From: Clostridiaceae bacterium Marseille-Q4145
GTDB lineage: Bacteria > Bacillota > Clostridia > Lachnospirales > Lachnospiraceae
Length of the DNA: 64,000 nt
NCBI GenBank assembly: GCA_018223365.1
Contig: JAGTTP010000001.1
Coordinates: forward strand, 372,001-436,000
Direction of reading: 5' to 3'
Made by a program: the position numbers and the translations under genes. Each line of letters starts with the position of its first letter. The stretch's first letter is position 1. Below the pieces are notes generated by a model. That model made no database searches and had not been told where the DNA came from. It saw only the letters and a list, made by a program, of their open reading frames with translations. Shown piece after piece: positions 17,801-27,708 of the stretch.

Positions 17801-18873
17801 AAAAGAATTTTTATTCCATCTGGATGAGAGTTGTTCTCTGCTGTTTCTGGGTGATGATCTGTACTTTCCTGATTATCGGATTTACCATCCATCTTATGAA
17901 CCGGTTAAATATATGGAATTCATTTCCACTCCCAATCACCGGTCTGCATTTCATTATCCTGCTGGCTCTTGTTGCACTAGTTCTCGGAATGTTTATCAGC
18001 GTGTTCATTTTCCGCTATGCGCTGAATCCCGTTTCCGAGCTTTCGAAAGCTATGCAGAAAGTGGCCGACGGTGATTATACGGTAAAATTGGATGTTCCAG
18101 GAAACAAAAGCGAGATTTACGAACTTTTAAACAATTTTAATGTGATGGTACAGGAGCTGAATAGTACAGAAACATTACATTCTGACTTTATCTCTAATGT
18201 TTCCCATGAGTTCAAGACCCCCCTTGCCACCATCAGCGGCTATGCGACTCTCCTGCAGGACGACACCCTCACGCCCCAGGAACGGAATGAATATATAGAA
18301 ACCATCATTACCAGTGCAAGAGAGCTTTCCAAAATGACAGGAAATATTTTGAGCCTTTCCCGCCTGGAAAACCAGACTATTATCACTGATCAGGAAGATT
18401 TCCGGGTGGATGAACAGATCCGTTGGATCATCTTAAGAGCCGAATCCGCCTGGTCTGCAAAGAATCTGGTTCTTGAACCGGAGCTTGATAAAATCACATG
18501 GTATGGAAATCAGGAACTGACTTCTCATATCTGGAGTAATCTCATTGATAATGCTATCAAATTCACTCCAGCAGGTGGGGAAATTACCATCAAAGCCTCC
18601 ATGGATGAAGAATGGCTGACAGTCAGTGTGCAGGATTCCGGTATCGGTATCCCACCGGATATTCAGTCCCGGGTTTTCGACAAATTTTATCAGGGTGATA
18701 CGTCCCACAAGAAAAAGGGCAACGGTCTGGGACTTGCACTTGTCCATCAGATCGTCACCCTTTACGGTGGTCATATAACATTAGAGAGCATTCCGGATCT
18801 TGGCAGTACCTTTACCGTCTGCCTGCCGGCACATCCTTCTTCTGAGCAGGAGTCTTCACTCCCTTTACCTTAA
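17797..18873 (+). CDS. Membrane sensor histidine kinase
   Basis: The product has 358 residues: TM1 (about 10-33), a very short external loop, TM2 (about 48-72), a HAMP segment, a HisKA domain with the phospho-acceptor His in NVSHEFKTPLATISGY (near residue 136), and an ATPase domain with N box NLIDNAIKF, G1 DSGIGIPP and G2 GNGLGLAL. The small external loop suggests sensing within the membrane, as in envelope-stress kinases. The last 62 bases overlap the 3' end of glgB on the opposite strand. Confidence 0.94.
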   Translation: MKKNFYSIWMRVVLCCFWVMICTFLIIGFTIHLMNRLNIWNSFPLPITGLHFIILLALVALVLGMFISVFIFRYALNPVSELSKAMQKVADGDYTVKLDVPGNKSEIYELLNNFNVMVQELNSTETLHSDFISNVSHEFKTPLATISGYATLLQDDTLTPQERNEYIETIITSARELSKMTGNILSLSRLENQTIITDQEDFRVDEQIRWIILRAESAWSAKNLVLEPELDKITWYGNQELTSHIWSNLIDNAIKFTPAGGEITIKASMDEEWLTVSVQDSGIGIPPDIQSRVFDKFYQGDTSHKKKGNGLGLALVHQIVTLYGGHITLESIPDLGSTFTVCLPAHPSSEQESSLPLP

Positions 18874-20665
18874 ACATTCTCGCAGTGAACGGCGGCAGAT
18901 CTGCATACAGGGTCTGCGGCCGTTTTCTGTGTTCTTCATCTACAATACGGAAATTCTGATCCTCTGGTGATGTGTTTCCGCCAAATTCCTTCCAGTCCGT
19001 GTTAAGCAGTTCTTCCAGTTCGTAATACATAGGCAGACCCACCGGAAAATCCTTCCAGAACTGATCTGACAGATTCATCACTGTCACAATGGTCTCTCCG
19101 CCAGCCCGGCGTTCCCATGCATAGGTCACATAATCTGCCGCATCTACTTCCAGCCATTCAAAACAGTCCTGATTATATTCTCCATCATACAGTGCCCGTT
19201 CCTCCAGATAAAGATGCGCAAGCTTCGCATAAAAATGATGGAAGGCATCATGAAGCGGATACTTCAGGATATCCCAGTCCTGCTCCCTTGTCTCATCCCA
19301 TTCACGAAACTGTGCGAATTCATTGCCCATGAAATTCAGCTTCTTTCCGGGATGTGCATAGACATAGGTATAAAATGCCTTTGCCTGCGGGAATTTATTC
19401 TCATAATCTCCCCACATTTTCTGGATAATCGTGGCCTTGCCGTGTACTACTTCATCATGAGAGAAGGGCAGCAGAAACAGATCACTGTAAAAATACATCA
19501 TGGAAAAGCTGAGTTTGTGATAGTCATAAGGGCGATACACCGGAGCTGTCTGGAAGAAGCGCAGTGTATCATTCATAAATCCCATATCCCATTTATAATC
19601 AAATCCCAGGCCATCGTATTCTGTCGGTGCCGTTACTTTCGGAAAATCTGTGGAATCCTCTGCCATCAAAATAGCAGACGGATGCAGCTTATGGAGGCCT
19701 GCATTCATATTTCTCAAAAATTCCACTGCACGCTCATTGACACCTCTTGCCGGATCACCATTCCAGTAAATGGCACGGCTGATGGCATCCATACGGATTC
19801 CGTCAAAATGAAATTCTGTCAGCCAGTAATTCGCGGCACTCTGCAGAAAACTTCTGACTTCTCCACGACTGTGCATAAAATTCATCGTTCCCCACTCACT
19901 GTAGGCGGTATCCGGATGGGGAAACTCATATAGAGGCGTTCCGTCAAAATTCAGAAGACCATAATCATCCATAGCGAAGTGTACCGGCACAAAATCTGTA
20001 AACACACCTATTCCATTTTCATGACAGAGTTCTACCAGTTTTTTCAACTGCTGTGGCGTTCCATAACGGGACGTCGGTGCAAAAAATCCCGTATTCTGAT
20101 ATCCCCAGGAACAATCCGCCGGATGTTCAGATAATGGCAGAAATTCAATATAATTGAATCCCATTTTCTTCAAATAAGGAATCAGTTCTTCTGCCAGTTC
20201 TTCATAATTATACCAGCTGCCATCCTCTTTTTGTTTCCACGAGCCTGCATGCAGCTCATAGATATTCATAGGATTGTTATAGTTCTTTTCCGTATTCTGG
20301 TTGTTAGTCCACTCATCATCTGCAAACTTCCAGTTTTCATCTACAATCCTGGATGCAAAACCCGGTCGCAGTTCCATCAGCATCCCATAAGGATCACAGT
20401 GATACACCACGTTACCCTGTGCATCCGTGATTGCATATTTATAATACATGCCTGCTTCTGCATCCTGCACAGTTACTTCAAACACCCCGGGATTCTCCTT
20501 CTGTTTCATCTCCAGCAGTTCCCATCCGCTGAAATCTCCCTGCAGCTCCACCTTTGCTGCATTGGGTGCATAGACCCGGAATATGGCACCCTTCTTTAAT
20601 AAATGTGCACCAAAATATTTGTAGGCATCAAATACCTTTCCCTGTAAAAATTCCTGAAAATTCAT
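18812..20665 (-). CDS. glgB: 1,4-alpha-glucan branching enzyme
   Basis: The enzyme forms alpha-1,6 branches in glycogen. The N-terminal CBM48 (about residues 20-110) is followed by a GH13 barrel whose catalytic residues are visible: the nucleophile Asp in DGIRMDAIS, the acid/base Glu in LMAEDST and the transition-state Asp in FSHDEVVHG. An upstream extension to 20836 is open, but GGGGG before the ATG at 20665 and the usual GlgB opening (FLQGKVFDAYKYFGAH) fix the start, giving 617 residues. Its 3' end overlaps the histidine kinase gene by 62 bases. It works with glgA (9700-11136). Confidence 0.95.
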   Translation of the reverse strand: MNFQEFLQGKVFDAYKYFGAHLLKKGAIFRVYAPNAAKVELQGDFSGWELLEMKQKENPGVFEVTVQDAEAGMYYKYAITDAQGNVVYHCDPYGMLMELRPGFASRIVDENWKFADDEWTNNQNTEKNYNNPMNIYELHAGSWKQKEDGSWYNYEELAEELIPYLKKMGFNYIEFLPLSEHPADCSWGYQNTGFFAPTSRYGTPQQLKKLVELCHENGIGVFTDFVPVHFAMDDYGLLNFDGTPLYEFPHPDTAYSEWGTMNFMHSRGEVRSFLQSAANYWLTEFHFDGIRMDAISRAIYWNGDPARGVNERAVEFLRNMNAGLHKLHPSAILMAEDSTDFPKVTAPTEYDGLGFDYKWDMGFMNDTLRFFQTAPVYRPYDYHKLSFSMMYFYSDLFLLPFSHDEVVHGKATIIQKMWGDYENKFPQAKAFYTYVYAHPGKKLNFMGNEFAQFREWDETREQDWDILKYPLHDAFHHFYAKLAHLYLEERALYDGEYNQDCFEWLEVDAADYVTYAWERRAGGETIVTVMNLSDQFWKDFPVGLPMYYELEELLNTDWKEFGGNTSPEDQNFRIVDEEHRKRPQTLYADLPPFTARMFKVKGVKTPAQKKDVPAGRR

Positions 20666-20894
20666 ACTTTTCCCCCGTATGAGCTTTTCTTTTATTGTAT
20701 CGAAAATAATGGGGATATACAAGATACAAAGACAGGATTTTCGTCTTATTCCTGCAGAGCATTTCGAATGGGCTTCCGGCTCGCCTCCTGTTTCCCGTAT
20801 AAGGATTTGAGCCTTCCGCTGATGATAGAATACCAAAGATTTCCGTTAAGAACTATCATGATCAGGTGAATTCGCATAAAGATTTTGTAAAATA

Positions 20895-21398
20895 TTATTT
20901 TATAATTCCAGGCACCCGTTTTTTCACTTCCGCCGATACCACGCCGATCAGCAATCCGGTAATCACGCCTGCTGCCAGCAGCACGGGACCATAATAGATG
21001 AGATTCACGGATTCCAGCACCAGCATAGCCATAAAAAGCTGCCCCACGTTATGCATAACACCACCTATCATACTCACACCATAAATACTGAATGCACCGC
21101 TTTTTTTGGCCAGCAGCATCGTCAGGAAACTGACTACAGCACCTGAAAGACTATAAAGAATCATGGACAAGTTTCCAAAGAGAAATCCAGAAAGGAAAAT
21201 CCGCATCATGTTCACGCAGAATGCTTCCACTGGAGTCAATGTGTACAGTGCCCATACGATCACGATATTGGCAAGTCCCGGTTTTACACCGGGTATCCCA
21301 AGCGGAATGGGAATCAAAAATTCAATATATCCGGCAATCAGACCAAGAGATGTCAAAAGTCCCATCAGTGCCAGCCGTCTTGTTTTATCATTTCTCAT
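20895..21398 (-). CDS. Gx transporter / heptaprenyl diphosphate synthase component I-like membrane protein
   Basis: The product has 167 residues with about five hydrophobic segments and the family features IPIPLGIPGVKPGLANIV (about residues 29-46), NMMRIFLSGFLFG and GGVMHNVGQ. The family was named from a heptaprenyl synthase subunit but looks like a small S-component-like transporter, often next to FMN-binding or thiamine-lipoprotein genes. No such partner is adjacent here. The 230 bases between this gene and glgB hold only a 43-codon open frame without a ribosome site. The role is unknown. Confidence 0.8.
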   Translation of the reverse strand: MRNDKTRRLALMGLLTSLGLIAGYIEFLIPIPLGIPGVKPGLANIVIVWALYTLTPVEAFCVNMMRIFLSGFLFGNLSMILYSLSGAVVSFLTMLLAKKSGAFSIYGVSMIGGVMHNVGQLFMAMLVLESVNLIYYGPVLLAAGVITGLLIGVVSAEVKKRVPGIIK

Positions 21399-21557
21399 AA
21401 AATATCCTCGTATACTATATGTTCAGATTATAATATATGGATTTGTAAAATACAACTATAACAGTACTAACAGCCAAAAGGGACTGTGATTCTTCATTCC
21501 TCTTTGACCTTTCTCACTCTTTCGTATATAATATTTCCTTGAAAGAAGTGGTTTACT

Positions 21558-22511
21558 ATGAAAAAAGAACTTTTTACATTTACCGGTACGGCAGGAAATT
21601 CCCTGTCGGCTGTCATCTGGCTTCCGGAAAAGACACCGAAGTTACTTTTCCAGATTACCCACGGAATGACAGAACATATGGGACGCTATGAGAAACTGGC
21701 AGAAAAGCTTACCGAACAGGGGATTGTTACCGCGGGATTTGATCTGCCGGGACATGGACGAAACCCAGGACGCCCGGACTGTGCATCTTTGGGTGAAGCC
21801 GGATGGACACAGACCCTTGCCGATATGCAGTCATTTTCGGAACAGCTGACATCACGCTTCGCAGGTGTTCCTCTGGTACTTATGGGATTTTCTCTGGGTT
21901 CTTTCCTGGTAAGAGATTATCTGAGCAGCGGATATACCCTTCCGTCAGCTGCTGTTATTATGGGCACAGGTACCCAGCCGTCCCTGCTACTGTCCGGCAT
22001 CAAAAAACTGGTAGAACGTGAATTTAAAAAAGAGGGTTTCAACAATACAACACCATTGATTCACAAATTATCTTTTGAAACCTATAATCAGAAATTCAAA
22101 CCGGCCGGGACGGATTTCGACTGGCTCTGCTCTGATGAGCAGGAGCTGGAAGCTTACATGTCCGATCCACTCCGACGGGCCAATATTTCCTCTGGTCTGT
22201 TTTGGCAGCTGCTGGATGCCATGCAGCGTACTGCACAGCCAGAAGCCTATGCATCCCTTCCGAAAGAGTTTCCGGTGTTACTGCTTTCCGGAGCAGCTGA
22301 TCCTGTCGGTAGTTTTGGTGAAGGTGTGAAAACAGTTGCAAAAATTATGAAAAAAGCAGGCATGAACAATGTTCAGCTGAAACTGATTGCTCATGCCCGC
22401 CATGATGTGTTTCATGAATTACAAAGTGGTGCCGCCGATGAGACGACAGAACTTCTGCTTTCCTTTCTGCATTCCTTCCTTATTGCACCAAGATTTCCAG
22501 CTGCCTCATAG
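21558..22511 (+). CDS. Alpha/beta hydrolase (monoglyceride lipase / lysophospholipase-like)
   Basis: The product has 317 residues, is cytosolic and has no signal peptide. It shows the HGMTEHMGRY oxyanion region near residue 35, the nucleophile elbow GFSLGS near residue 113, Asp in LSGAADPVG (near 255) and His in HARHDVFHE (near 289), completing a catalytic triad. The family (Hydrolase_4) cleaves acylglycerols or lysophospholipids. The last 100 bases overlap the 3' end of ppk1 on the other strand, so the two transcripts can pair at their ends. Confidence 0.9.
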   Translation: MKKELFTFTGTAGNSLSAVIWLPEKTPKLLFQITHGMTEHMGRYEKLAEKLTEQGIVTAGFDLPGHGRNPGRPDCASLGEAGWTQTLADMQSFSEQLTSRFAGVPLVLMGFSLGSFLVRDYLSSGYTLPSAAVIMGTGTQPSLLLSGIKKLVEREFKKEGFNNTTPLIHKLSFETYNQKFKPAGTDFDWLCSDEQELEAYMSDPLRRANISSGLFWQLLDAMQRTAQPEAYASLPKEFPVLLLSGAADPVGSFGEGVKTVAKIMKKAGMNNVQLKLIAHARHDVFHELQSGAADETTELLLSFLHSFLIAPRFPAAS

Positions 22512-24550
22512 GCTTTTTCAAAGAAATATTCCTGTGAATTCAGCGGCTCTTCCCCATCAGGTCTGGATACATGCCGGTAACTGCCGTCTGCCAGCTGTAC
22601 TCTGGCTTTTACGTTGTCTTCCAGCATAATACGGAACATCGCTCTCAACCGGTCACGTAATGCCTCATCTTTGATCGGAACTGCCACTTCTACCCGGCGA
22701 AGAGTATTTCTGGTCATAAAATCTGCAGATGCAATAGATACCTGTTCCCGCTCACCGGTTCCGAAGAAATAAATTCTCGAATGTTCCAGATAACGGCCTA
22801 CAATACTGATTACCCGGATATGATCGGTTTTTCCCGCAATGCCACTCTGAATACAGTTAATTCCACGAATCACCATCTCAATGCGGACACCTGCTTTTGA
22901 CGCTTCGATCAGTTTATCAATGATCTTCTTATCGGTCAGGGAGTTGATCTTAATACCGATATACGCATCCCGGCCTTCTTTTGCCTCTGCAATCTCCCGG
23001 TCCATCAGCTCCAGAACCTTATTCTGCAGACATTTCGGTGCTACCATAAGCGTATTCACATGATCCACCGTCTCGCCCATGGCCAATGCCTGAAATACCG
23101 TCATCGCATCCTGTCCGATTTCAGGATCGGCAGTCATCAGTGAAAGATCCGTATAAAGCCGCGCCGTTTTCTCGTTATAATTTCCGGTACCGATCTGGGT
23201 AATGTATTCGATCTTTCCTTCTTCCCGTCTGGTAATGAGGCAGAGTTTGGAATGAACTTTTAATCCATCCAAGCCATAGATCACATGACAGCCTGCATCT
23301 TCCAGCCGTCTGGACCATTCGATATTATTTTCCTCATCAAAACGGGCCTTCAGTTCTACCAGTACATCCACCTGCTTGCCATTCTCCGCAGCCTCCACCA
23401 GCGCTTCTACCACTTTACTGTCTTTTGCCAAACGGTAAAGTGTCATCTTAATGGACACTACTTTCGGATCCCAGGCAGCTTCATGAAGCATATTTAAGAA
23501 TGGCTTAATACTCTCGTAAGGATAAGAAAGCAGAATATCTTTTTCCAGGATCTGCGGGATCACCGGCTGTGCACGGTCGATCATAGGACTGTTCTGCGGA
23601 ATCCGTTTCTGGTAAAATAACTCCGGCTTTGTGCGGAGTTCATCCTGAATCCGGAACAGGAAGGAAAGATCCATAGGGGATTCCATCCGGAATACCTGCT
23701 GTTCTTTCAGACCCAATACTTCGCAAAAACGCCTCAGAATGGTCTCATCCAGCTCACGGGTCATTTCCATGCGGACCGGACAAAGTTTTTTGCGAAGCTT
23801 CACTACTTCTGCCATATGATCCCGGTAATTCAAGTCTTCATCATAAATACTGTCTGCATCAATATCTGCATTTCTTGTAATGCGGATCAATGATTTTGCT
23901 ACAATCTTATATTTCCGGAATACTTTAGGCAGAAAATGCAAAATCAATTCCTCCGCCAGCATAAAAGAACCTGGTCTTGATGGAATTGCAATCAGACGTT
24001 CAAACACTCCGCTGTTGCAGGGAATAATGGCGATTCTCTCTTTCTCACTCCGGGTTTCCAGAACTGCCACTGCATAGATATCTTTATTTTTCAAAAATGG
24101 AAATGGCTGTTTTTTTCCTACAATGATTGTTGACAGAAGTGGCTGAATCTCACTTACAAAATACCGTTCCAGATATTTTGATTCATCTTCTGTCAATTCC
24201 GAAAAGCAGATCAATTCTACTCCCTGTTCACTGATCTGTCCCATCAGTTCACGGTAAATCTGATCTTTTCTGGCAGTCAGTTCCTGAATTCTCTTCAGCA
24301 GAGCTGCAATCTGCTCCTTAGCCGTCATGTTGGTTTTATTTTCCCGTTCTTCTTTCTTCAGAAGCATCATATCGTGAAGAGAGCCAATCCGGACCATAAA
24401 AAATTCATCCAGATTGCTTTGAAAGATAGAGAGAAAACTCAGTCGCTCACATAACGGATTTCTGCCGTCTTCTGCCTCTTCCAGTACTCTCTCGTTAAAT
24501 TTCAGCCACGATAATTCCCTGTTTTGATAACAGGCTCTGTCATCAATCAT
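22412..24550 (-). CDS. ppk1: Polyphosphate kinase 1
   Basis: The enzyme polymerises the gamma-phosphate of ATP into polyphosphate. The product has 712 residues with the N, H, C1 and C2 domains of the family: the opening NRELSWLKFNERVLEEA, the catalytic His in GLKVHSKLCLI (phospho-His), TGNYNEKTARLYTDL, and the C2 motif DFMTRNTLRRVEVAVPI. The C-terminus extends about 30 residues beyond the conserved LNSQEYFFE end. That tail is the part overlapping the hydrolase gene. Its ATG overlaps the stop of phoU, placing ppk1 as the last gene of the pst operon. Confidence 0.95.
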   Translation of the reverse strand: MIDDRACYQNRELSWLKFNERVLEEAEDGRNPLCERLSFLSIFQSNLDEFFMVRIGSLHDMMLLKKEERENKTNMTAKEQIAALLKRIQELTARKDQIYRELMGQISEQGVELICFSELTEDESKYLERYFVSEIQPLLSTIIVGKKQPFPFLKNKDIYAVAVLETRSEKERIAIIPCNSGVFERLIAIPSRPGSFMLAEELILHFLPKVFRKYKIVAKSLIRITRNADIDADSIYDEDLNYRDHMAEVVKLRKKLCPVRMEMTRELDETILRRFCEVLGLKEQQVFRMESPMDLSFLFRIQDELRTKPELFYQKRIPQNSPMIDRAQPVIPQILEKDILLSYPYESIKPFLNMLHEAAWDPKVVSIKMTLYRLAKDSKVVEALVEAAENGKQVDVLVELKARFDEENNIEWSRRLEDAGCHVIYGLDGLKVHSKLCLITRREEGKIEYITQIGTGNYNEKTARLYTDLSLMTADPEIGQDAMTVFQALAMGETVDHVNTLMVAPKCLQNKVLELMDREIAEAKEGRDAYIGIKINSLTDKKIIDKLIEASKAGVRIEMVIRGINCIQSGIAGKTDHIRVISIVGRYLEHSRIYFFGTGEREQVSIASADFMTRNTLRRVEVAVPIKDEALRDRLRAMFRIMLEDNVKARVQLADGSYRHVSRPDGEEPLNSQEYFFEKAYEAAGNLGAIRKECRKESRSSVVSSAAPLCNS

Positions 24551-25190
24551 GTTCTTTATGTTCTCCTGTCACGGAATATTCTACCCATTCTGCAATATTT
24601 ACCACATGATCGGCAATACGCTCAAAATATTTTGCAATCATCATCATGTCAACGCACAGCTCACCTTCATCCGGATTCTGGGCAATTTCCTGAATTACTT
24701 CCAGCTTAATCTGGTTAAACAGATCATCCACCGTGTTGTCTTCTTTCATCACTTTTCTGGCCAGCAGAAGATCTTTTCTGACGAATGCATCAATGCTTTC
24801 TGTGAGCATGCTCATGGCAGATTCCGCCATCTGCTGAATGTGTACATGCTGGGTCAGTTCACTGTTTTCCAAAAACTTTGTAATATCTGCAATGTCGGAA
24901 GCCTGATCTCCAATACGTTCCATATCTGAAATCATCTTTAGTGCTGCAGAGATATTTCTCAGGTCTCTTGCTACTGGCTGCTGCTGCAGGAGAAGCTTCA
25001 TGCAAAGATTTTCAATTTCCCGCTCTTTATTATCAATTTCATACTCTGTTAAAAATGCCTTCTGTCTGGCCTGTTTATCAGAATGAAGAAGTGCTGTCAT
25101 GGCATCTGCCACTGCTTCTTTACAAAGTGCTCCCATCTCGATCAAGTCTTCATTTAACTGCTGCAGCTGCTGCTGAAATTTGTCTCTCAT
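24543..25190 (-). CDS. phoU: Phosphate signalling/transport regulator PhoU
   Basis: The product has 215 residues, all helical, with two PhoU repeats; each carries an E/D-rich metal-binding segment (ERIGDQASDIADI near 93; ERIADHVVNIAEW near 194). The start is the ATG at 25190, behind CAGGAAGG that lies at the end of pstB; a reading back to 25271 would run into pstB. PhoU restrains Pst uptake and Pho signalling. Confidence 0.93.
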   Translation of the reverse strand: MRDKFQQQLQQLNEDLIEMGALCKEAVADAMTALLHSDKQARQKAFLTEYEIDNKEREIENLCMKLLLQQQPVARDLRNISAALKMISDMERIGDQASDIADITKFLENSELTQHVHIQQMAESAMSMLTESIDAFVRKDLLLARKVMKEDNTVDDLFNQIKLEVIQEIAQNPDEGELCVDMMMIAKYFERIADHVVNIAEWVEYSVTGEHKEHD

Positions 25191-25194
25191 AACA

Positions 25195-25944
25195 TCAACC
25201 AAACCTTCCTGTAATATAATCCTCTGTTCTCTTATCCTTTGGCATAGCGAACAGTTTTTCCGTATTATCAAATTCTACGACTTCTCCCAACAGGAAGAAT
25301 GCCGTGTTGTCAGAGATACGGGCTGCCTGCTGCATGTTGTGGGTAACCATAATAATGGTATAATCTTTTTTCAGTTCCAGTGCCAGATCTTCCACTTTAG
25401 ATGTGGAAATCGGGTCCAGAGCAGATGTCGGCTCATCCATCAAAAGCACTTCCGGCTGTACTGCCAGGGCACGGGCAATGCAGAGACGCTGCTGCTGTCC
25501 ACCGGACATGCCAAGTGCACTCTTCTTCAGACGGTCCTTCACCTCATCCCAGATAGCTGCATCACGAAGGGATTTTTCCACGATGTCATCCAGATGGGCT
25601 TTATTGCGAATTCCATGGGTTCTTGGTCCATAGGCGATGTTATCGTAAATGCTCATCGGAAACGGATTTGGTTTCTGGAATACCATACCGACTCTTTTTC
25701 TAAGGAGTGTTACATCCATATTTTTATAAATGTCCACACCATCCAGTGTTACCTCACCGGTAATTTTACATCCTTCTACCAGATCATTCATCCGGTTCAG
25801 AGATTTTAACAATGTAGATTTTCCGCATCCGGATGGTCCGATAAAAGCAGTGATCTCTTTCTCTGGAATATCCAGATTAATATTTTTTAATGCATGGAAA
25901 TCATCATAGTAGAGATCCAGCTTTGATATGTTGAATTTTCCCAT
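25195..25944 (-). CDS. pstB: Phosphate ABC importer ATP-binding protein
   Basis: The product has 249 residues. Walker A GPSGCGKST is near residue 33, the Q-loop FQKPNPFPMS lies downstream, the signature is MSGGQQQRL near 144 and Walker B is LLMDEPTSALD near 163, followed by TNTAFFLLGEVVEF-like PstB ending features. The typical PstB opening (DLYYDDFHALKNINL) is present. It energises phosphate import with PstC and PstA. Confidence 0.97.
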   Translation of the reverse strand: MGKFNISKLDLYYDDFHALKNINLDIPEKEITAFIGPSGCGKSTLLKSLNRMNDLVEGCKITGEVTLDGVDIYKNMDVTLLRKRVGMVFQKPNPFPMSIYDNIAYGPRTHGIRNKAHLDDIVEKSLRDAAIWDEVKDRLKKSALGMSGGQQQRLCIARALAVQPEVLLMDEPTSALDPISTSKVEDLALELKKDYTIIMVTHNMQQAARISDNTAFFLLGEVVEFDNTEKLFAMPKDKRTEDYITGRFG

Positions 25945-25951
25945 AATTCTT

Positions 25952-26833
25952 TTAGCTCCTCGTAAACTTCTTCGCTACAAATGCAGAAAGGGCATTGATT
26001 AACAGTACCATAACCAAAAGGACAACCGCTGTTGCATAAGCCTGCTCCGTATAAAGTCCTTCATTTAGCAGGGCATACATATGAATTGCCAGGGTACGTC
26101 CTGATGCCATCATGTCAAAAATCGGAATTCCACTTAATTTTGTCGTCGGGATACCAGGTACTGTTCCTGCCGTATAGATCAGCGCCGCAGTCTCACCGGT
26201 GATACGTCCGATCGCAAGGATAACTCCGGCCAGAATTCCCGGAATCGCACTCGGCAGAATAACTACAAACACGGTTCTTAACTTACCTGCACCCAGACCA
26301 AAGCTTCCTTCCCTGTAAGAATCCGGTACAGACTTCAGTGCTTCCTCTGTCGTTCTCATAATGGATGGCAGCACCATAATCGCCAGTGTCAGGGCACCAC
26401 TTAACATGGAATAGCCCCAATGGAATGCCACACCAAACATCAGATAGCCGAACAGACCGTAGACGATAGAGGGAATACCTGACAGTGTTTCTGTAGTCAT
26501 ACGGACAACTTTCACCAGTTTATTTCCTCTTTGGGCATATTCCACCAGATAAATAGCAGAGAATACGCCAACCGGCACGGCAAAAAGCAGCGTTACCAAT
26601 GTCATAACAATCGTATTAATGATGGCCGGCATCATAGATACGTTATCCGTATTGTATTCCCATGCAAACAAGCTTGGCTTCAGGCACGGGATACCTTTGA
26701 TCAGAATATATCCGATCAGGGCAAGGAGAATTGCTGTGGTAATTCCTGCGGATAACCAGACGATCGTTCTTAAAACACTCGCTTTCAGTTTCTGAACTTT
26801 TGTATAATTTACTTCTTTTTTCTTCTTATCCAT
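25952..26833 (-). CDS. pstA: Phosphate ABC importer permease PstA
   Basis: The product has 293 residues with six membrane segments and the ABC permease EAA-like region (ALKSVPDSYREGSFGLGAGK). Also visible are SGIPSIVYGLFGYLMFG and the late GRITGETAALIYTAG segment typical of PstA. It follows pstC by 2 bases and precedes pstB by 7. Confidence 0.96.
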   Translation of the reverse strand: MDKKKKEVNYTKVQKLKASVLRTIVWLSAGITTAILLALIGYILIKGIPCLKPSLFAWEYNTDNVSMMPAIINTIVMTLVTLLFAVPVGVFSAIYLVEYAQRGNKLVKVVRMTTETLSGIPSIVYGLFGYLMFGVAFHWGYSMLSGALTLAIMVLPSIMRTTEEALKSVPDSYREGSFGLGAGKLRTVFVVILPSAIPGILAGVILAIGRITGETAALIYTAGTVPGIPTTKLSGIPIFDMMASGRTLAIHMYALLNEGLYTEQAYATAVVLLVMVLLINALSAFVAKKFTRS

Positions 26834-26835
26834 TG

Positions 26836-27687
26836 TTACTTGCTTTCTCCCTTCTTAATCAGTGAGAACAGCAGATTAATGATAAGGATAAATACAAACA
26901 GTACTACTCCGGTCGCAATCAATGCTTCCCTGTGAAGACCTGCTGCATATCCCATCTCCAATACAATGTTCGCTGTCATAGTACGGACACCTGCCAGAAG
27001 GCTTCCCGGAATCACCGGCTGGTTACCTGCTACCATGATAACTGCCATCGTTTCTCCTATGGCACGTCCGACTCCCAGAATCACACCTGCCATAATTCCG
27101 GATTTTGCTGCCGGAAGTACCGCACAGAAAACACTTCTCTCATGGGTATCTCCCAATGCCAGAGCACCTTCGTAATAGCTTTCCGGCACTGCCCGGATCG
27201 CACTTTCAGATACTCCGATAATCGTCGGAAGAATCATAATTCCAAGCAGAATGGATGCAGTCAGTACTCCTTTTCCACTGGTTCCGGTCAGGTGCTGGAT
27301 AATCGGTACAATCACTACCAGTCCGAAAAAGCCATAGACAATAGACGGAATTCCTGCCATCAGTTCAATGGCCGGTTTCAGAACCGGATAAAGTTTCCTG
27401 GGGCAAAATCTTGCCATAAAAACTGCACACAGAATTCCAATCGGCACACCTACGATAATTGCACCTGCAGTTACGTAAATACTTCCCACGATCATCGGAA
27501 AAATACCGAAGATTTCATTCATAGGTTTCCATTTCATTCCTGTCAGAAATGCGGTTGGTCCGATTTTCGCAATTGCAGGCAGTCCATTTGCAAACAGGAA
27601 AATACAGATCAATGCAACCGCCAGGATCGATACACATGCAGCAATCAGAAAAACAATGTGCATGATGATTTCTTTTATGTCTTTCAT
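26836..27687 (-). CDS. pstC: Phosphate ABC importer permease PstC
   Basis: The product has 283 residues with six membrane segments. Family landmarks are MAGIPSIVYGFFGLVVIVP (near residue 110), RAVPESYYEGALALG and GRAIGETMAVIMVAGNQP (near 205). GGAGAG precedes the ATG. It is separated from pstS by an 84-base gap that holds a terminator-like hairpin, which probably lowers expression of the membrane genes relative to pstS. Confidence 0.96.
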   Translation of the reverse strand: MKDIKEIIMHIVFLIAACVSILAVALICIFLFANGLPAIAKIGPTAFLTGMKWKPMNEIFGIFPMIVGSIYVTAGAIIVGVPIGILCAVFMARFCPRKLYPVLKPAIELMAGIPSIVYGFFGLVVIVPIIQHLTGTSGKGVLTASILLGIMILPTIIGVSESAIRAVPESYYEGALALGDTHERSVFCAVLPAAKSGIMAGVILGVGRAIGETMAVIMVAGNQPVIPGSLLAGVRTMTANIVLEMGYAAGLHREALIATGVVLFVFILIINLLFSLIKKGESK

Positions 27688-27708
27688 ATAGACGTTCTCT
27701 CCAATTTC

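Noticed and set aside
20700..20880. A possible small gene of 43 codons (start 20877, minus strand)
   Set aside because: No ribosome site, no recognisable product, and it overlaps the leader of glgB.
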